DNA of 64,000 bases from Lacipirellulaceae bacterium (GTDB taxonomy: Bacteria > Planctomycetota > Planctomycetia > Pirellulales > Lacipirellulaceae), in the NCBI GenBank assembly GCA_040218535.1, contig JAVJRG010000005.1:1984001-2048000 (forward strand). The letters run 5' to 3'. The notes under the pieces are model-generated. The model saw nothing but the letters and a program-made list of their open reading frames with translations, was not told the DNA's origin and searched no databases. The stretch's first letter is position 1, and every line of letters starts with the position of its first letter. The position numbers were made by a program, and so were the translations under genes. This document shows, one piece after another, positions 9,937 through 17,302 of this stretch.

Positions 9937-10875
9937 ATGTCGACAAAACCTGAAATCCAAACTATCAGATCGCCTAAGCGGGTCGCGCCATCACGGATCC
10001 GATGGTCCGAAAGCGAATTACCCAGGGCAGCTAACGGCAGGAAAGGTTTCACGCTGATTGAGCTGCTAGTGGTCTTCGCGATCATCGGAGCGCTGATAGC
10101 AATTCTGCTTCCAGCCGTGCAAGCAGCCCGAGCTGCGAGCCGTCGGACGAAGTGCGCGAACAATCTGCGACAAATTGGGCTAGCAGTCCTGCAATTCGTG
10201 GATGTCCATCGCGGGCATTGGCCGCACTTGGCGGGCCACGTCCACGACTTGCCCGCGGGCGTGAATCCCCAGGATGTTTCCTGGATCGAGACGCTCGCGC
10301 CTTACCTTGAAAATGTTGATGCGATCCGGGTCTGTCCGGAACACCTCGAACTGGTTGAGGGGACCTATCGCATCCGACGGCAGGCAACCGATGCGACCGG
10401 AGCGGCAATCGATGATGGCGACAAGCGGGTTGTCGCGCCCTCTAGCTATGCGATGAACGGCTACCTCCGCGAACCCGGCCCAAGCCCGCAAGGTGCGCCG
10501 CCCCCCGTGCTGGCCGCCTGGGAGAAAAGAAATGCCGGGCTCGTCGACAACTTCAACAAGCTTCAGTCCACTTCCCAAACCATCGTCGCTATTGAGGCCA
10601 CAACGTGGGCGATTCTCAATAACTACGACCACGCCCACACCTACGAGTGGTTCAGCGAGGTGAATCTGGCCCGCAACTCTCCTGCAGAACGAGCCGTCTG
10701 GCGACGGGTCGCCGGAGAGCCGGATGGCAGCTTTCCAGGAGAACTAGCTGTCAACCGGCATCAAGGTTCGGTAGCCAACTACCTGTATGCCGACGGTAGC
10801 GTGCGTGGCATCGCGGCAGAGCAAATCGCCGAGTGGTGCGACGCAGGATTCAACTTTGTCATTCCCCCCCAATAG
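9937..10875 (+). CDS. DUF1559 pseudopilin-like protein, His-rich variant
   Basis: A 312-residue protein with a type IV prepilin-like N-terminus ([30 protein letters not shown], residues about 36-65) and the C-terminal [10 protein letters not shown] box of the DUF1559 family, which is expanded in Planctomycetota and of unknown function. Unlike the other DUF1559 proteins here, it has a histidine cluster ([14 protein letters not shown], about residues 91-104) just after the hydrophobic helix, plus DHAHTYEW later. This fits periplasmic metal binding, consistent with the Fur/Zur-like operators in front of it and the metal-themed genes behind it. The next gene starts 42 bp downstream. Confidence 0.85.
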   Translation: MSTKPEIQTIRSPKRVAPSRIRWSESELPRAANGRKGFTLIELLVVFAIIGALIAILLPAVQAARAASRRTKCANNLRQIGLAVLQFVDVHRGHWPHLAGHVHDLPAGVNPQDVSWIETLAPYLENVDAIRVCPEHLELVEGTYRIRRQATDATGAAIDDGDKRVVAPSSYAMNGYLREPGPSPQGAPPPVLAAWEKRNAGLVDNFNKLQSTSQTIVAIEATTWAILNNYDHAHTYEWFSEVNLARNSPAERAVWRRVAGEPDGSFPGELAVNRHQGSVANYLYADGSVRGIAAEQIAEWCDAGFNFVIPPQ

Positions 10876-10917
10876 CTCTGTCTCAGCAGAGTCCTTCCCT
10901 ATCGATTGTGTCCCAAC

Positions 10918-11847
10918 ATGATTCAGCCGAAACAATTACTGCTTTGTTCTCTGATGTTGCTGTCGACTTCATCTGCCGTCGCTCAACACATCGATATCCT
11001 TGTGTTTGATGCCAACGGAAAAGCGGCTGTTGGAGAGTACGACTTCATCTCGCAGAGCGCTAGTGAACGACTTGTGCATCTCGCCCGCTTCGATAGCGAC
11101 TATACCGTCAACAACCCGGGATTCATTTCCGTCCTTGGACTCGACCCACTGCCTGGCAACCAGCAACTCCGCTGGGAGTTCTTGCCTCTCACGATCGACT
11201 CAGGCCCACATGCCGGCCATCGCTCAACCTTGCTGTATTGGGATGGCAACAGTGCTTCGCCCGAGTTTGGCCCCACGGCCACGAACGACTATGAATTCTC
11301 CCTCTTCGGGATCCACGGCTCCGCCACCGCGCATGGCACTTCCGATGTCGAGGAAGGCAGCATCATCGCCCCCACGCCTCCCAATGGGACGATTCACGAA
11401 CATCTCGATTTCTTTCTCGACGACAACGGCGACGGACTGAACACCAGCTTGCCCGCAGCGGGCATCTACGTGCTGGGAATGCGATTGAAGATCGCCGGGC
11501 TGGAAGATTCAGACCCGTTCTACATGGTTTGGGCGACGCCCGAAGTCTCCATACTGCCCGACATTCAGCCCGCCGCAGCGTGGGTCACCGCGCGTGTTGA
11601 TTCGCTGTTCGTTGACGCCATCCCGGGGGATTTCAACGGGGACAACTCTGTGGATGGCAATGACTTCCTGGCCTGGCAGCGAGATCACGTTGCGTTGGGC
11701 GGCGACAACGCACTGATGCAGTGGCAGACGAACTACGGCGAGGGATCGGCGGCAACCGTCAGTGCGCTGGCGGTTCCAGAGCCAGAGGCCTTTTTGTTGT
11801 TTACAGCGGGTCTTAGCGTGCTTGCGCTACTCCCGAGAAGGAAGTGA
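10918..11847 (+). CDS. PEP-CTERM protein with HIDILVFD start, putative zinc-regulon surface protein
   Basis: The ATG at 10918 gives the signal peptide MIQPKQLLLCSLML..SAVAQ; an upstream in-frame TTG at 10906 is less likely. The mature protein begins HIDILVFDANGK and has scattered histidines (GPHAGHRS, GIHGSATAHG, HEHLDFF). A dockerin-like loop GDFNGDNSVDGNDFLAW precedes the sorting tail VPEPEAFLLFTAGLSVLALL and RRK, the signal recognised by exosortase. I do not recognise a catalytic domain. Its place behind the Fur-like operators and before an all3515-like gene suggests zinc binding or scavenging at the surface (inference). Confidence 0.72.
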   Translation: MIQPKQLLLCSLMLLSTSSAVAQHIDILVFDANGKAAVGEYDFISQSASERLVHLARFDSDYTVNNPGFISVLGLDPLPGNQQLRWEFLPLTIDSGPHAGHRSTLLYWDGNSASPEFGPTATNDYEFSLFGIHGSATAHGTSDVEEGSIIAPTPPNGTIHEHLDFFLDDNGDGLNTSLPAAGIYVLGMRLKIAGLEDSDPFYMVWATPEVSILPDIQPAAAWVTARVDSLFVDAIPGDFNGDNSVDGNDFLAWQRDHVALGGDNALMQWQTNYGEGSAATVSALAVPEPEAFLLFTAGLSVLALLPRRK

Positions 11848-12061
11848 TTATCGCCATCGTTCAACGAACTTTATTCCGAGAGGAGGTGACCGCAGCCACT
11901 CACTTAGATGACCTTTCGAAGTAGGGACATTCGCACCAATCAATACGTTGAATGTTCCATTGAAGCCAACCACGTTAGCAAGCGGTTTCTGTCGGTTCGT
12001 GAACCGGAACGCCGCGTGCTGTGAACATCCCTTTATCTCTCCAAGAAAGTAATACGTTCTC
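11848..12061. other. Intergenic gap with small hairpin
   Basis: This 214-bp stretch between two PEP-CTERM genes has a compact perfect hairpin CGGTTC-GT-GAACCG at 11993-12006, about 55 bp before the next start. It lacks a T-tract, so it is not a classic terminator and may be an operator or RNA stem-loop. No copy of the WTGCAA-N5-TTGCAW dyad is present here. Confidence 0.3.
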
Positions 12062-12943
12062 ATGACTCAGACGAAGACTATCCTTGCCATCCTCGCTTGC
12101 ACCGCTTTAGGCATGGCAGCCACAAGGGCAGATGCGGTAAGCACCAGCGATCTTTCGCACTACTACATTGGCATCGACAACAACGAATTCGTGGGCTTCG
12201 GCCCGTACACAGGTCAGGTTAACCCGAACCATAACCGCGTGACGCTTCTGTTTAACCATTTGAGTTTGACCACGGTAGAGAACAGCCATTACCACCCAAT
12301 TGGCAACTATAGTTTGTCGGGTGACATTGGTAGTACGACGGTCGTACCTACCAATGGGAACAATCGTTTGCCGGAAACCTACACGGGGCTGAGCCTAGAA
12401 CTTGCCGCGGCACCTTCGGGCTCGCCTTACGACGGTATGCTCATTAGCGGCATGGGGGCCGGGTCAGCCGACGCCGAGTACGGGAATCTGGAGATTCGCG
12501 AGAACACAACGATTCCCGATACGGATGGCTACGGCCCGACCGGTCAGGCCGGCACCACGACCCTAGGTAACGCGGCGTACTACATGTACACCCGCGAGAG
12601 CCAGAACTTCACGCTGGCGCTCGATAACCTTGATCTGGAAATCGAACTCGTTGGTATCACGCCAGGCCTCGCCGTCGGCGACTCTGCCGGCAACGTGTTG
12701 ATGGACGAAGTCGGTGACACCGCACCGATCTTCGACAACGCTGGCAACTTTACACCGACGTTCTATACAGCTGCCGATGCCCCGCCAGGCGTTTACTCTG
12801 CATCGTTCCAGCTTAACGACAATAGCGGCACGTACATGTCGGGCGGCACGTTCCACTTCGACTTCTCCGTTATCCCCGAGCCGTCTTCGCTCGTGCTCTC
12901 AGCGTTCGCGACGATTCCGGTTTGTGGAATTCGCCGAAGATAA
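12062..12943 (+). CDS. all3515-like PEP-CTERM protein, putatively Zur-repressed
   Basis: A 293-residue protein with a signal peptide ending near TRADA and the tail IPEPSSLVLSAFATIPVCGIRRR. The N-terminal half reads SHYYIGIDNNEFVGFGPYTG, NPNHNRVTLLFNH, ENSHYHPIGNYS and NGNNRLPETYTG. From memory this resembles the cyanobacterial all3515 family, annotated as Zur-repressed PEP-CTERM proteins; I could not confirm it by search. The paired histidines (SHYY, FNH, SHYHP) look like metal ligands. With the upstream Fur-family gene and operator array it supports a zinc-starvation cluster. The operon assignment is uncertain because 214 bp separate it from the preceding gene. Confidence 0.68.
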   Translation: MTQTKTILAILACTALGMAATRADAVSTSDLSHYYIGIDNNEFVGFGPYTGQVNPNHNRVTLLFNHLSLTTVENSHYHPIGNYSLSGDIGSTTVVPTNGNNRLPETYTGLSLELAAAPSGSPYDGMLISGMGAGSADAEYGNLEIRENTTIPDTDGYGPTGQAGTTTLGNAAYYMYTRESQNFTLALDNLDLEIELVGITPGLAVGDSAGNVLMDEVGDTAPIFDNAGNFTPTFYTAADAPPGVYSASFQLNDNSGTYMSGGTFHFDFSVIPEPSSLVLSAFATIPVCGIRRR

Positions 12944-13024
12944 CGCGATCTCAAGAAAGCTTGTGGAGGCTCGACAACTTGGAAACGTGTTGCCGAGCCT
13001 TCTTTTCATATTACGTAGCGCCAC

Positions 13025-13417
13025 TTACGCTGCGACCAGCTGAGAGGTTTCATCAGCCGCCTCTGAAGTTGCCGGCTTATGCAACGAAACCACGAGTAGC
13101 ACAGCCCCTGCGTTTGCCCAGTAGTACCAAGCATCAATACCTGAAAAACGAAAAACAAAAGGCGCAACCCAAAAGGTAATACCAACTGCGAAGTCCACGG
13201 CAAGATGCAACTTGTATGGCAAGACGCGAAACACTCCCAAATGATGATTCGTTAGCAACGTAAGAACAAGCGCAGCGATTCCTGTACCTATTGCAAGCCA
13301 CCTCGCCATTGGATGAGAACTTCCTAAACCGAGCAAAAGTGGAGCCGTCATCAAACTAAAAGCAACCGGATAGTCCAAGAAAGCGTGAATACGTTTCGTT
13401 ACAAATCGCACATTCAT
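13025..13417 (-). CDS. Small SPW-type membrane protein, ECF regulon member
   Basis: The start at 13417 (MNVRFVTKRIHAF) is preferred because AAGGAGA lies 7-8 bases upstream, inside the longer in-frame reading from 13438. The 130-residue product has four hydrophobic segments (AFSLMTAPLLLGLG; WLAIGTGIAALVLTLLT; DFAVGITFWVAPFVF; WANAGAVLLVVSL) and resembles SPW-repeat/DoxX-like small membrane proteins of unknown function. Its leader carries a perfect 15-bp dyad, and a promoter matching those of the neighbouring ECF sigma operon lies at 13493-13520. It therefore probably belongs to the same stress regulon. Confidence 0.75.
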   Translation of the reverse strand: MNVRFVTKRIHAFLDYPVAFSLMTAPLLLGLGSSHPMARWLAIGTGIAALVLTLLTNHHLGVFRVLPYKLHLAVDFAVGITFWVAPFVFRFSGIDAWYYWANAGAVLLVVSLHKPATSEAADETSQLVAA

Positions 13418-13463
13418 CTCGATATCTCCTTGAATCATTTAGTTTCGCCTGGAGTTAAGGAGC

Positions 13464-13478
13464 CAGGGAAGTTCCCTG
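13464..13478. repeat. Perfect 15-bp dyad in the leader of the membrane-protein gene
   Basis: CAGGGAA-G-TTCCCTG is a perfect inverted repeat, 47 bases upstream of the start at 13417 and downstream of the putative ECF promoter. It could be an operator or a leader hairpin; nothing in the sequence decides between them. Confidence 0.45.
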
Positions 13479-13492
13479 CTCTCAGGAGATGA

Positions 13493-13520
13493 GGTGCTGA
13501 AGAGTACGAGAATCTTACTT
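13493..13520 (-). promoter_or_regulatory. Putative ECF promoter for the membrane-protein gene
   Basis: On the minus strand, AAGTAAGAT (13520-13512), 12 bases, then CAGCACC (13499-13493) match the two promoters at 15.05-15.14 kb (AGGTAAGAT-N12-GAMCACC) in element and spacing. It points at the gene starting at 13417. Confidence 0.6.
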
Positions 13521-13571
13521 CAAGCAAGCGGCAATTGCGCAATACAAGAGGTTCAATGCGCGAGTAGGTGC

Positions 13572-14150
13572 TTATGTCAGGTTCTTAATTCGACGCCTGA
13601 GATACGGCAATACTTCGCTCGCAAACCAAGGGTTATTCTTAAGCCACCGATTGTTTCTCGGGCTCGGATGCGGGAGGGGGATCGCTGCAGGTCTAAACTC
13701 CCTCCAAGCCTGCAGGGTCTTCGTCAGTGTTGCCTTGTTTCGCTTTCCTAACCGATACGCTTGCGCGTAACGACCAATGACCAAGGTCAGTTTCACAGCT
13801 TCTAGTTGCCCAAGTAATCGCTCATGCCAGAGTGCAGAGCACTCTTTTCGAGGAGGCAGGTCACCAGACTGACCAGTACCCGGATAACAGAACCCCATCG
13901 GCACGAGAGCCACCTTACGAGGATCGTAGAAATCGTCACTCGTGATGCCCATCCAGTCGCGGAGTCGGTCGCCACTAGGATCGTTCCAAGGAACCCCCGA
14001 CTCATGCACGCGTGCCCCAGGTGCCTGCCCGATAATCAAGATGCGTGAAGCCTTATGCGCTGCAAGAATTGGGCGTGGTCCTCGCGGCAACTCTGCTTCA
14101 CACTCACGGCAATCGCGGATTTCACTTAGCAAAGAATCCACGGTACTCAT
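13572..14150 (-). CDS. Uracil-DNA glycosylase family protein
   Basis: Start 14150 (MSTVDSLLSE) is chosen because its ATG overlaps the anti-sigma stop as ATGA; the longer reading from 14207 would run deep into that gene. The 192-residue product has the UDG superfamily signature: an N-terminal C-x2-C (RDCRECEAEL), motif GQAPGARVHESG followed by PWNDPSGDRLR, and the C-terminal PLPHPSPRNN motif. It is expected to excise uracil or related lesions. Family 4/5 UDGs use four cysteines for a 4Fe-4S cluster; I see only the first pair clearly, so it looks like a cluster-free COG1573-type relative. Translational coupling to an ECF sigma/anti-sigma pair suggests stress-induced DNA repair. Confidence 0.82.
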   Translation of the reverse strand: MSTVDSLLSEIRDCRECEAELPRGPRPILAAHKASRILIIGQAPGARVHESGVPWNDPSGDRLRDWMGITSDDFYDPRKVALVPMGFCYPGTGQSGDLPPRKECSALWHERLLGQLEAVKLTLVIGRYAQAYRLGKRNKATLTKTLQAWREFRPAAIPLPHPSPRNNRWLKNNPWFASEVLPYLRRRIKNLT

Positions 14151-14389
14151 GGGTTCGCCATCTCCTCGCCGAGGGCTGCTTTTAAGGTTTCGAACTCTTC
14201 CCGACATTCACCGCAGCTTTCGAGGTGTTCGTCGATACGCTGTAATCCTGCAGGGATTGATTTCCCTGAAAGAGTTGTCTCAGCGAACTCAGCCATGTGC
14301 TGCATGCACTGACCGCAATCAGCCTCATCATCCTTGGTGTTGGAGAGCATGCTGAGCAAAGCTTGAACTTGTTCGTCAGTGATCTTCAT
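14147..14389 (-). CDS. Zinc-finger anti-sigma factor (ZAS type)
   Basis: An 80-residue soluble protein with DCGQC near the middle and HLESCGEC (H-x3-C-x2-C) near the end, the zinc-binding signature of redox-sensing ZAS anti-sigma factors. No membrane helix is present. It overlaps the sigma stop by ATGA and the UDG start by ATGA, so the three genes form a translationally coupled operon. It should bind and silence the adjacent ECF sigma factor until the zinc cysteines are oxidised or the zinc is lost; that trigger is inferred from the family. Confidence 0.82.
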   Translation of the reverse strand: MKITDEQVQALLSMLSNTKDDEADCGQCMQHMAEFAETTLSGKSIPAGLQRIDEHLESCGECREEFETLKAALGEEMANP

Positions 14390-15003
14390 CGTGATGTCCT
14401 TTGGTTGGGGGCCAAGTCCTCGCGAGAGTACCCGGCTTCAAGCATACCCTTCTTCAAACGCTTTCGTGCATCATGAACCAGTTTGTAGATCGCATTTCGA
14501 TTGCTCCCGGTGCGACGTCCAATTTCTTCCTGCGGCATGCCCTGAAGTTCAGCCTGCAGTGCAATTCGTTGCTTATCCGTGAGTTGCTCGCGAATAATTT
14601 GTTGCATCTTCTCGATCATTTGGGCACGCTGCATCTCTCCTTCAGCACTACTCCCAGAACTGCTCTGCCGAATGGCCGTCGGCTGGCTTTCTTGGAGCTG
14701 ATCAAGCGACACGTCTTTCCAGCGCCGTCTTCGCATCTCGGTCATTGCGATGCGAATCGTGATCGTCGTTGCCCAAGTCGTGAACTGGCTACGGCCCTGG
14801 AAGTCGTTCAATGAGTCAAGGACTGCTAGGAGTCCGTCTTGAACCGCATCCTCAATAAAGGCCTCATCAACTTTCGCATTCGAGTAGAAGGCTCGCTCGA
14901 GTCGCCTCCGCAAGAGCTCACGAAGTTCAGTGAGAGCACTCTCCTGCTCCTCTCCAGAATTCGAGAGTTTTGTTACCCACTCTTGGCCCAAAGCTTGCGT
15001 CAT
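14386..15003 (-). CDS. ECF-type RNA polymerase sigma factor
   Basis: A 205-residue sigma factor. Region 2 reads AFIEDAVQDGLLAVLDSLNDFQGRSQ with FTTWATTITIRIAMTEMRRRR (about 48-95). Region 4 reads LTDKQRIALQAELQGMPQEEIGRRTGSNRNAIYKLVHDARKRLKK (about 142-185). Its promoter at 15054-15081 matches that of the divergent YHS operon, which implies autoregulation. It is translationally coupled to a ZAS anti-sigma factor. Confidence 0.92.
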   Translation of the reverse strand: MTQALGQEWVTKLSNSGEEQESALTELRELLRRRLERAFYSNAKVDEAFIEDAVQDGLLAVLDSLNDFQGRSQFTTWATTITIRIAMTEMRRRRWKDVSLDQLQESQPTAIRQSSSGSSAEGEMQRAQMIEKMQQIIREQLTDKQRIALQAELQGMPQEEIGRRTGSNRNAIYKLVHDARKRLKKGMLEAGYSREDLAPNQRTSR

Positions 15004-15053
15004 ATCTTATCATCGCTGCGATTTCGTCAGGACAAGTCCAGCACCCGACCTAT

Positions 15054-15081
15054 GGTGTTCTAGCACACGGAGATCTTACCT
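15054..15081 (-). promoter_or_regulatory. Putative autoregulated ECF promoter of the sigma operon
   Basis: On the minus strand, AGGTAAGAT (15081-15073), 12 bases, then GAACACC (15060-15054), 51 bp before the sigma start. Element and spacing are shared with the divergent promoter at 15114-15141, and the two copies point outward. Confidence 0.68.
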
Positions 15082-15113
15082 TTAGAAGAATAATAATGCG
15101 ATTTTTAGTTGGC

Positions 15114-15141
15114 AGGTAAGATTCGCTCCGATTCGACCACC
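15114..15141 (+). promoter_or_regulatory. Putative ECF promoter of the YHS-CMD operon
   Basis: AGGTAAGAT (15114-15122), 12 bases, then GACCACC (15135-15141), 46 bp before the YHS start at 15188. The first block forms a perfect 9-bp inverted pair with 15073-15081. Confidence 0.68.
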
Positions 15142-15187
15142 TCAAGGGGTATTGAAATCCCTTCCACCTCAGAATGGAGAATCCGAA

Positions 15188-15667
15188 ATGAAGACCACTC
15201 AACAAACAGCGATGTTGGCTCTTTCCCTCTTGCTGGGTTTAGCGGCGAATTCAGCAAAGGCAGAATCGCGTGCGTACCTGAACAACAACAATATTCCGAG
15301 TAGCGGCTTGGCGCTCGAAGGCTACTGTCCCGTGGCTTACTTCGCAGTAAATAATCCAGTCATGGGAAAGAAGGAATACTCGGTCGACCACAAGGGAGTG
15401 ATCTATTACCTCGTGAACGCAGATGCCAAGGCTGAGTTCTTGAAGAATCCAGAAAAATACGTACCCGCCTATGGTGGCTGGTGTGCCTTCGGAATGGCGA
15501 TTGGCGATAAGTTTCCCGTTGACCCGACCAATTTCAAGATTGTTGATGGCAAACTCCATGTGTTCCTGAGGAACAAGAAGGTTGACGCCCTAAAGCTTTG
15601 GAACAAGGGCCAGGAGAAAGAGCAGGTGAAGAAAGCTGCAGCACACTGGAAAAAAGTCAACAAATAG
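15188..15667 (+). CDS. Secreted YHS-domain protein
   Basis: The start at 15188 (MKTTQQTAMLAL) follows GGAG; a longer reading from 15152 lacks such support and would include promoter-proximal sequence. The 159-residue product has a signal peptide cut near SAKAES and a single YHS domain: LALEGYCPVAYF, KGVIYYLVNADAKAEFLKNPEKYVPAYGGWCAFGMA. YHS domains are short, often metal-associated modules of unclear role in secreted proteins. It is the first gene of the divergent ECF-regulon operon, 35 bp before the CMD gene. Confidence 0.87.
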   Translation: MKTTQQTAMLALSLLLGLAANSAKAESRAYLNNNNIPSSGLALEGYCPVAYFAVNNPVMGKKEYSVDHKGVIYYLVNADAKAEFLKNPEKYVPAYGGWCAFGMAIGDKFPVDPTNFKIVDGKLHVFLRNKKVDALKLWNKGQEKEQVKKAAAHWKKVNK

Positions 15668-15702
15668 CTCAACTCGTTAAACCTGCTCAAAGGAGTAATC
15701 AC

Positions 15703-16248
15703 ATGCCTAGAATCAATCCTGTGAAAATTGAAACGGCCAATCAGAAAACGCAAGAAATCTTAGCCACCGTCAAGAAGAAGATGGGAAGAGTTCCAAACCT
15801 GATCTCGACCATGGCCCAGGCTCCGGCAGTTGCCAACGCCTATCTCGGATTCAGCCAAGCTCTAGCGACCGGAAATCTTCCGGCCCGCCTGCGAGAACAA
15901 ATTGCTCTAGCTGTCGGTGAGGCGAACTCTTGCAATTACTGCGTCTCAGCGCATACGGCGATCGGTAAAGGAGTCGGCTTGGACGAAACCTCCGCGCTAG
16001 CGGCGAGACAAGCTTCTGCTGCCGAGGGTCGGTCACAGGCAGCTCTTGAGTTTGCTCAGAAGCTTGTTCAAGCCCGTGGCAAAGTGACGGACGCTGACTT
16101 CAATCAGCTCAAAACGGAAGGCTTCAGTGAGGGCGAGATTGGGGAAATCGTCGCAAATGTTGCGCTGAACATCTTCACTAATTACTTTAACCATGTTGCC
16201 GACACCGAGATCGACTTCCCGGTTGCTCCTGAACTGGTCAGTGCATAA
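15703..16248 (+). CDS. Carboxymuconolactone decarboxylase/AhpD-like protein
   Basis: The start at 15703 (MPRINPVKIE) has a good Shine-Dalgarno AAAGGAG; an in-frame reading from 15598 would overlap the YHS gene. The 181-residue product shows the CMD core with EANSCNYCVSAHTAIGK, whose Cys-x2-Cys and following His form the AhpD-like peroxidase or alkylhydroperoxidase site. Length and motif match the peroxidase-related CMD subfamily rather than the protocatechuate pathway enzyme. Cotranscription with the YHS gene under an ECF promoter, opposite a zinc anti-sigma factor, suggests a role against oxidants. A strong hairpin terminator follows at 16265. Confidence 0.87.
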   Translation: MPRINPVKIETANQKTQEILATVKKKMGRVPNLISTMAQAPAVANAYLGFSQALATGNLPARLREQIALAVGEANSCNYCVSAHTAIGKGVGLDETSALAARQASAAEGRSQAALEFAQKLVQARGKVTDADFNQLKTEGFSEGEIGEIVANVALNIFTNYFNHVADTEIDFPVAPELVSA

Positions 16249-16264
16249 GTCTTGCATTCTGTGG

Positions 16265-16299
16265 GGCATCGCGAGTGTAATACTCGCGATGCCTTTCTT
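16265..16299 (+). terminator. Rho-independent terminator after the YHS-CMD operon
   Basis: A perfect 12-bp stem, GGCATCGCGAGT (16265-16276) with ACTCGCGATGCC (16282-16293), GTAAT loop, then TTTCTT. It lies 17 bases after the CMD stop. Confidence 0.88.
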
Positions 16300-16426
16300 A
16301 ACTAGGATGCCGATTTCACCATTGCCAAAAAATTGGCGGTGCAATCGTAGACTTCTGCTCGTGCGAGCCTAGTTCGACTGGCACTAAAGACAGGCCACAA
16401 AATGGTCACCCAGCCGATGCCTACCA

Positions 16427-17281
16427 CTACCGCGAAGGTTTCACTTCCTGCCGTGAAGAACCCAGCCCCTCGATACTCAGCTCTACCACATCTCCAGCCT
16501 TGAGGTACTGTGGCGGGTCGAAGCCCAGCCCAACGCCGTGCGGCGTTCCTGTAGAAATCACATCGCCCGGCAGAAGTGACATGTGCTGACTCAGATAGCT
16601 AACGACTGTCGGCACGTCGAAAATGAAATTTGATGTCGAGCCGTTTTGCTTTTGCTCGCCGTTGACCGAAAGCTGCATGGCTAGCGAATTGACATCGGCG
16701 ATCTCGTCTTTCGTGGCGAGAAAAGGACCAAGTGGAGCAAAAGTATCGCAGCTTTTTCCTTTGACCCACTGGCCGCCGGTTTCCAACTGAAAATGGCGCT
16801 CGGAATAGTCGTTGTGCAGGGCGTAGCCAGCGACGTAGTCCAGCGCCTCCTCCTTGTCGACATAGCTGGCTTTTTTTCCAATCACCACGGCCAGTTCGAC
16901 TTCCCAGTCGGTCTTCTCTCCTCCACGAGGCAGGACCAAATCGTCGTTCGGTCCAACGAGCGAACTGGTCGCCTTGAAGAAGACAACCGGCTCGTCGGGA
17001 ATTGCCATGCCAGATTCCTCAGCGTGCTCGCGGAAGTTAAGGCCGATGCAGATAATTTTCGATGGGCGAGCGATTGGCGGCCCCAAACGGACAGCATTGG
17101 AAACCTCGCTGCAGGTTGACTCATTCTCTGCGAACCACTTTTTAAGTCTTGCGAGCCCGTCGGTGGCAAGGAAGGTTTCGTTGTAATCTTCGCCAAATGC
17201 TGAGCAGTCCACCCGCTTTCCGTCCGCAAGCTGCAGGCCGGGTTTCTCTTGGTCGACTTCGCCAAATCGAATCAGTTTCAT
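16427..17281 (-). CDS. Fumarylacetoacetate hydrolase family protein, probable 2,4-diketo-3-deoxy-sugar-acid hydrolase
   Basis: A 284-residue FAH-fold enzyme with IICIGLNFREHAEESG, PVVFFKATSSLVGPNDDLVLP, DWEVELAVVIGKKASYV, GYALHNDYSERHFQ, SCDTFAPLGPFL and VISTGTPHGVGLG; the E-x-E..D metal-binding set is present. It lies 21 bp downstream of an SDR resembling 2-keto-3-deoxy-L-fuconate dehydrogenase. In the non-phosphorylating L-fucose or L-rhamnose route the diketo product is split by exactly this family into pyruvate and L-lactate, so that role is the best guess. Such genes are often labelled ureidoglycolate lyase. Confidence 0.8.
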   Translation of the reverse strand: MKLIRFGEVDQEKPGLQLADGKRVDCSAFGEDYNETFLATDGLARLKKWFAENESTCSEVSNAVRLGPPIARPSKIICIGLNFREHAEESGMAIPDEPVVFFKATSSLVGPNDDLVLPRGGEKTDWEVELAVVIGKKASYVDKEEALDYVAGYALHNDYSERHFQLETGGQWVKGKSCDTFAPLGPFLATKDEIADVNSLAMQLSVNGEQKQNGSTSNFIFDVPTVVSYLSQHMSLLPGDVISTGTPHGVGLGFDPPQYLKAGDVVELSIEGLGSSRQEVKPSR

Positions 17282-17302
17282 CGCTTTCTCGTTGTCGTGG
17301 GG

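Noticed and set aside
13464-13478. Dyad CAGGGAA-G-TTCCCTG as a terminator of the UDG operon
   Set aside because: The UDG gene ends about 90 bases upstream, but the dyad lies downstream of the membrane-protein promoter and has no T-tract, so an operator or leader hairpin is more likely.
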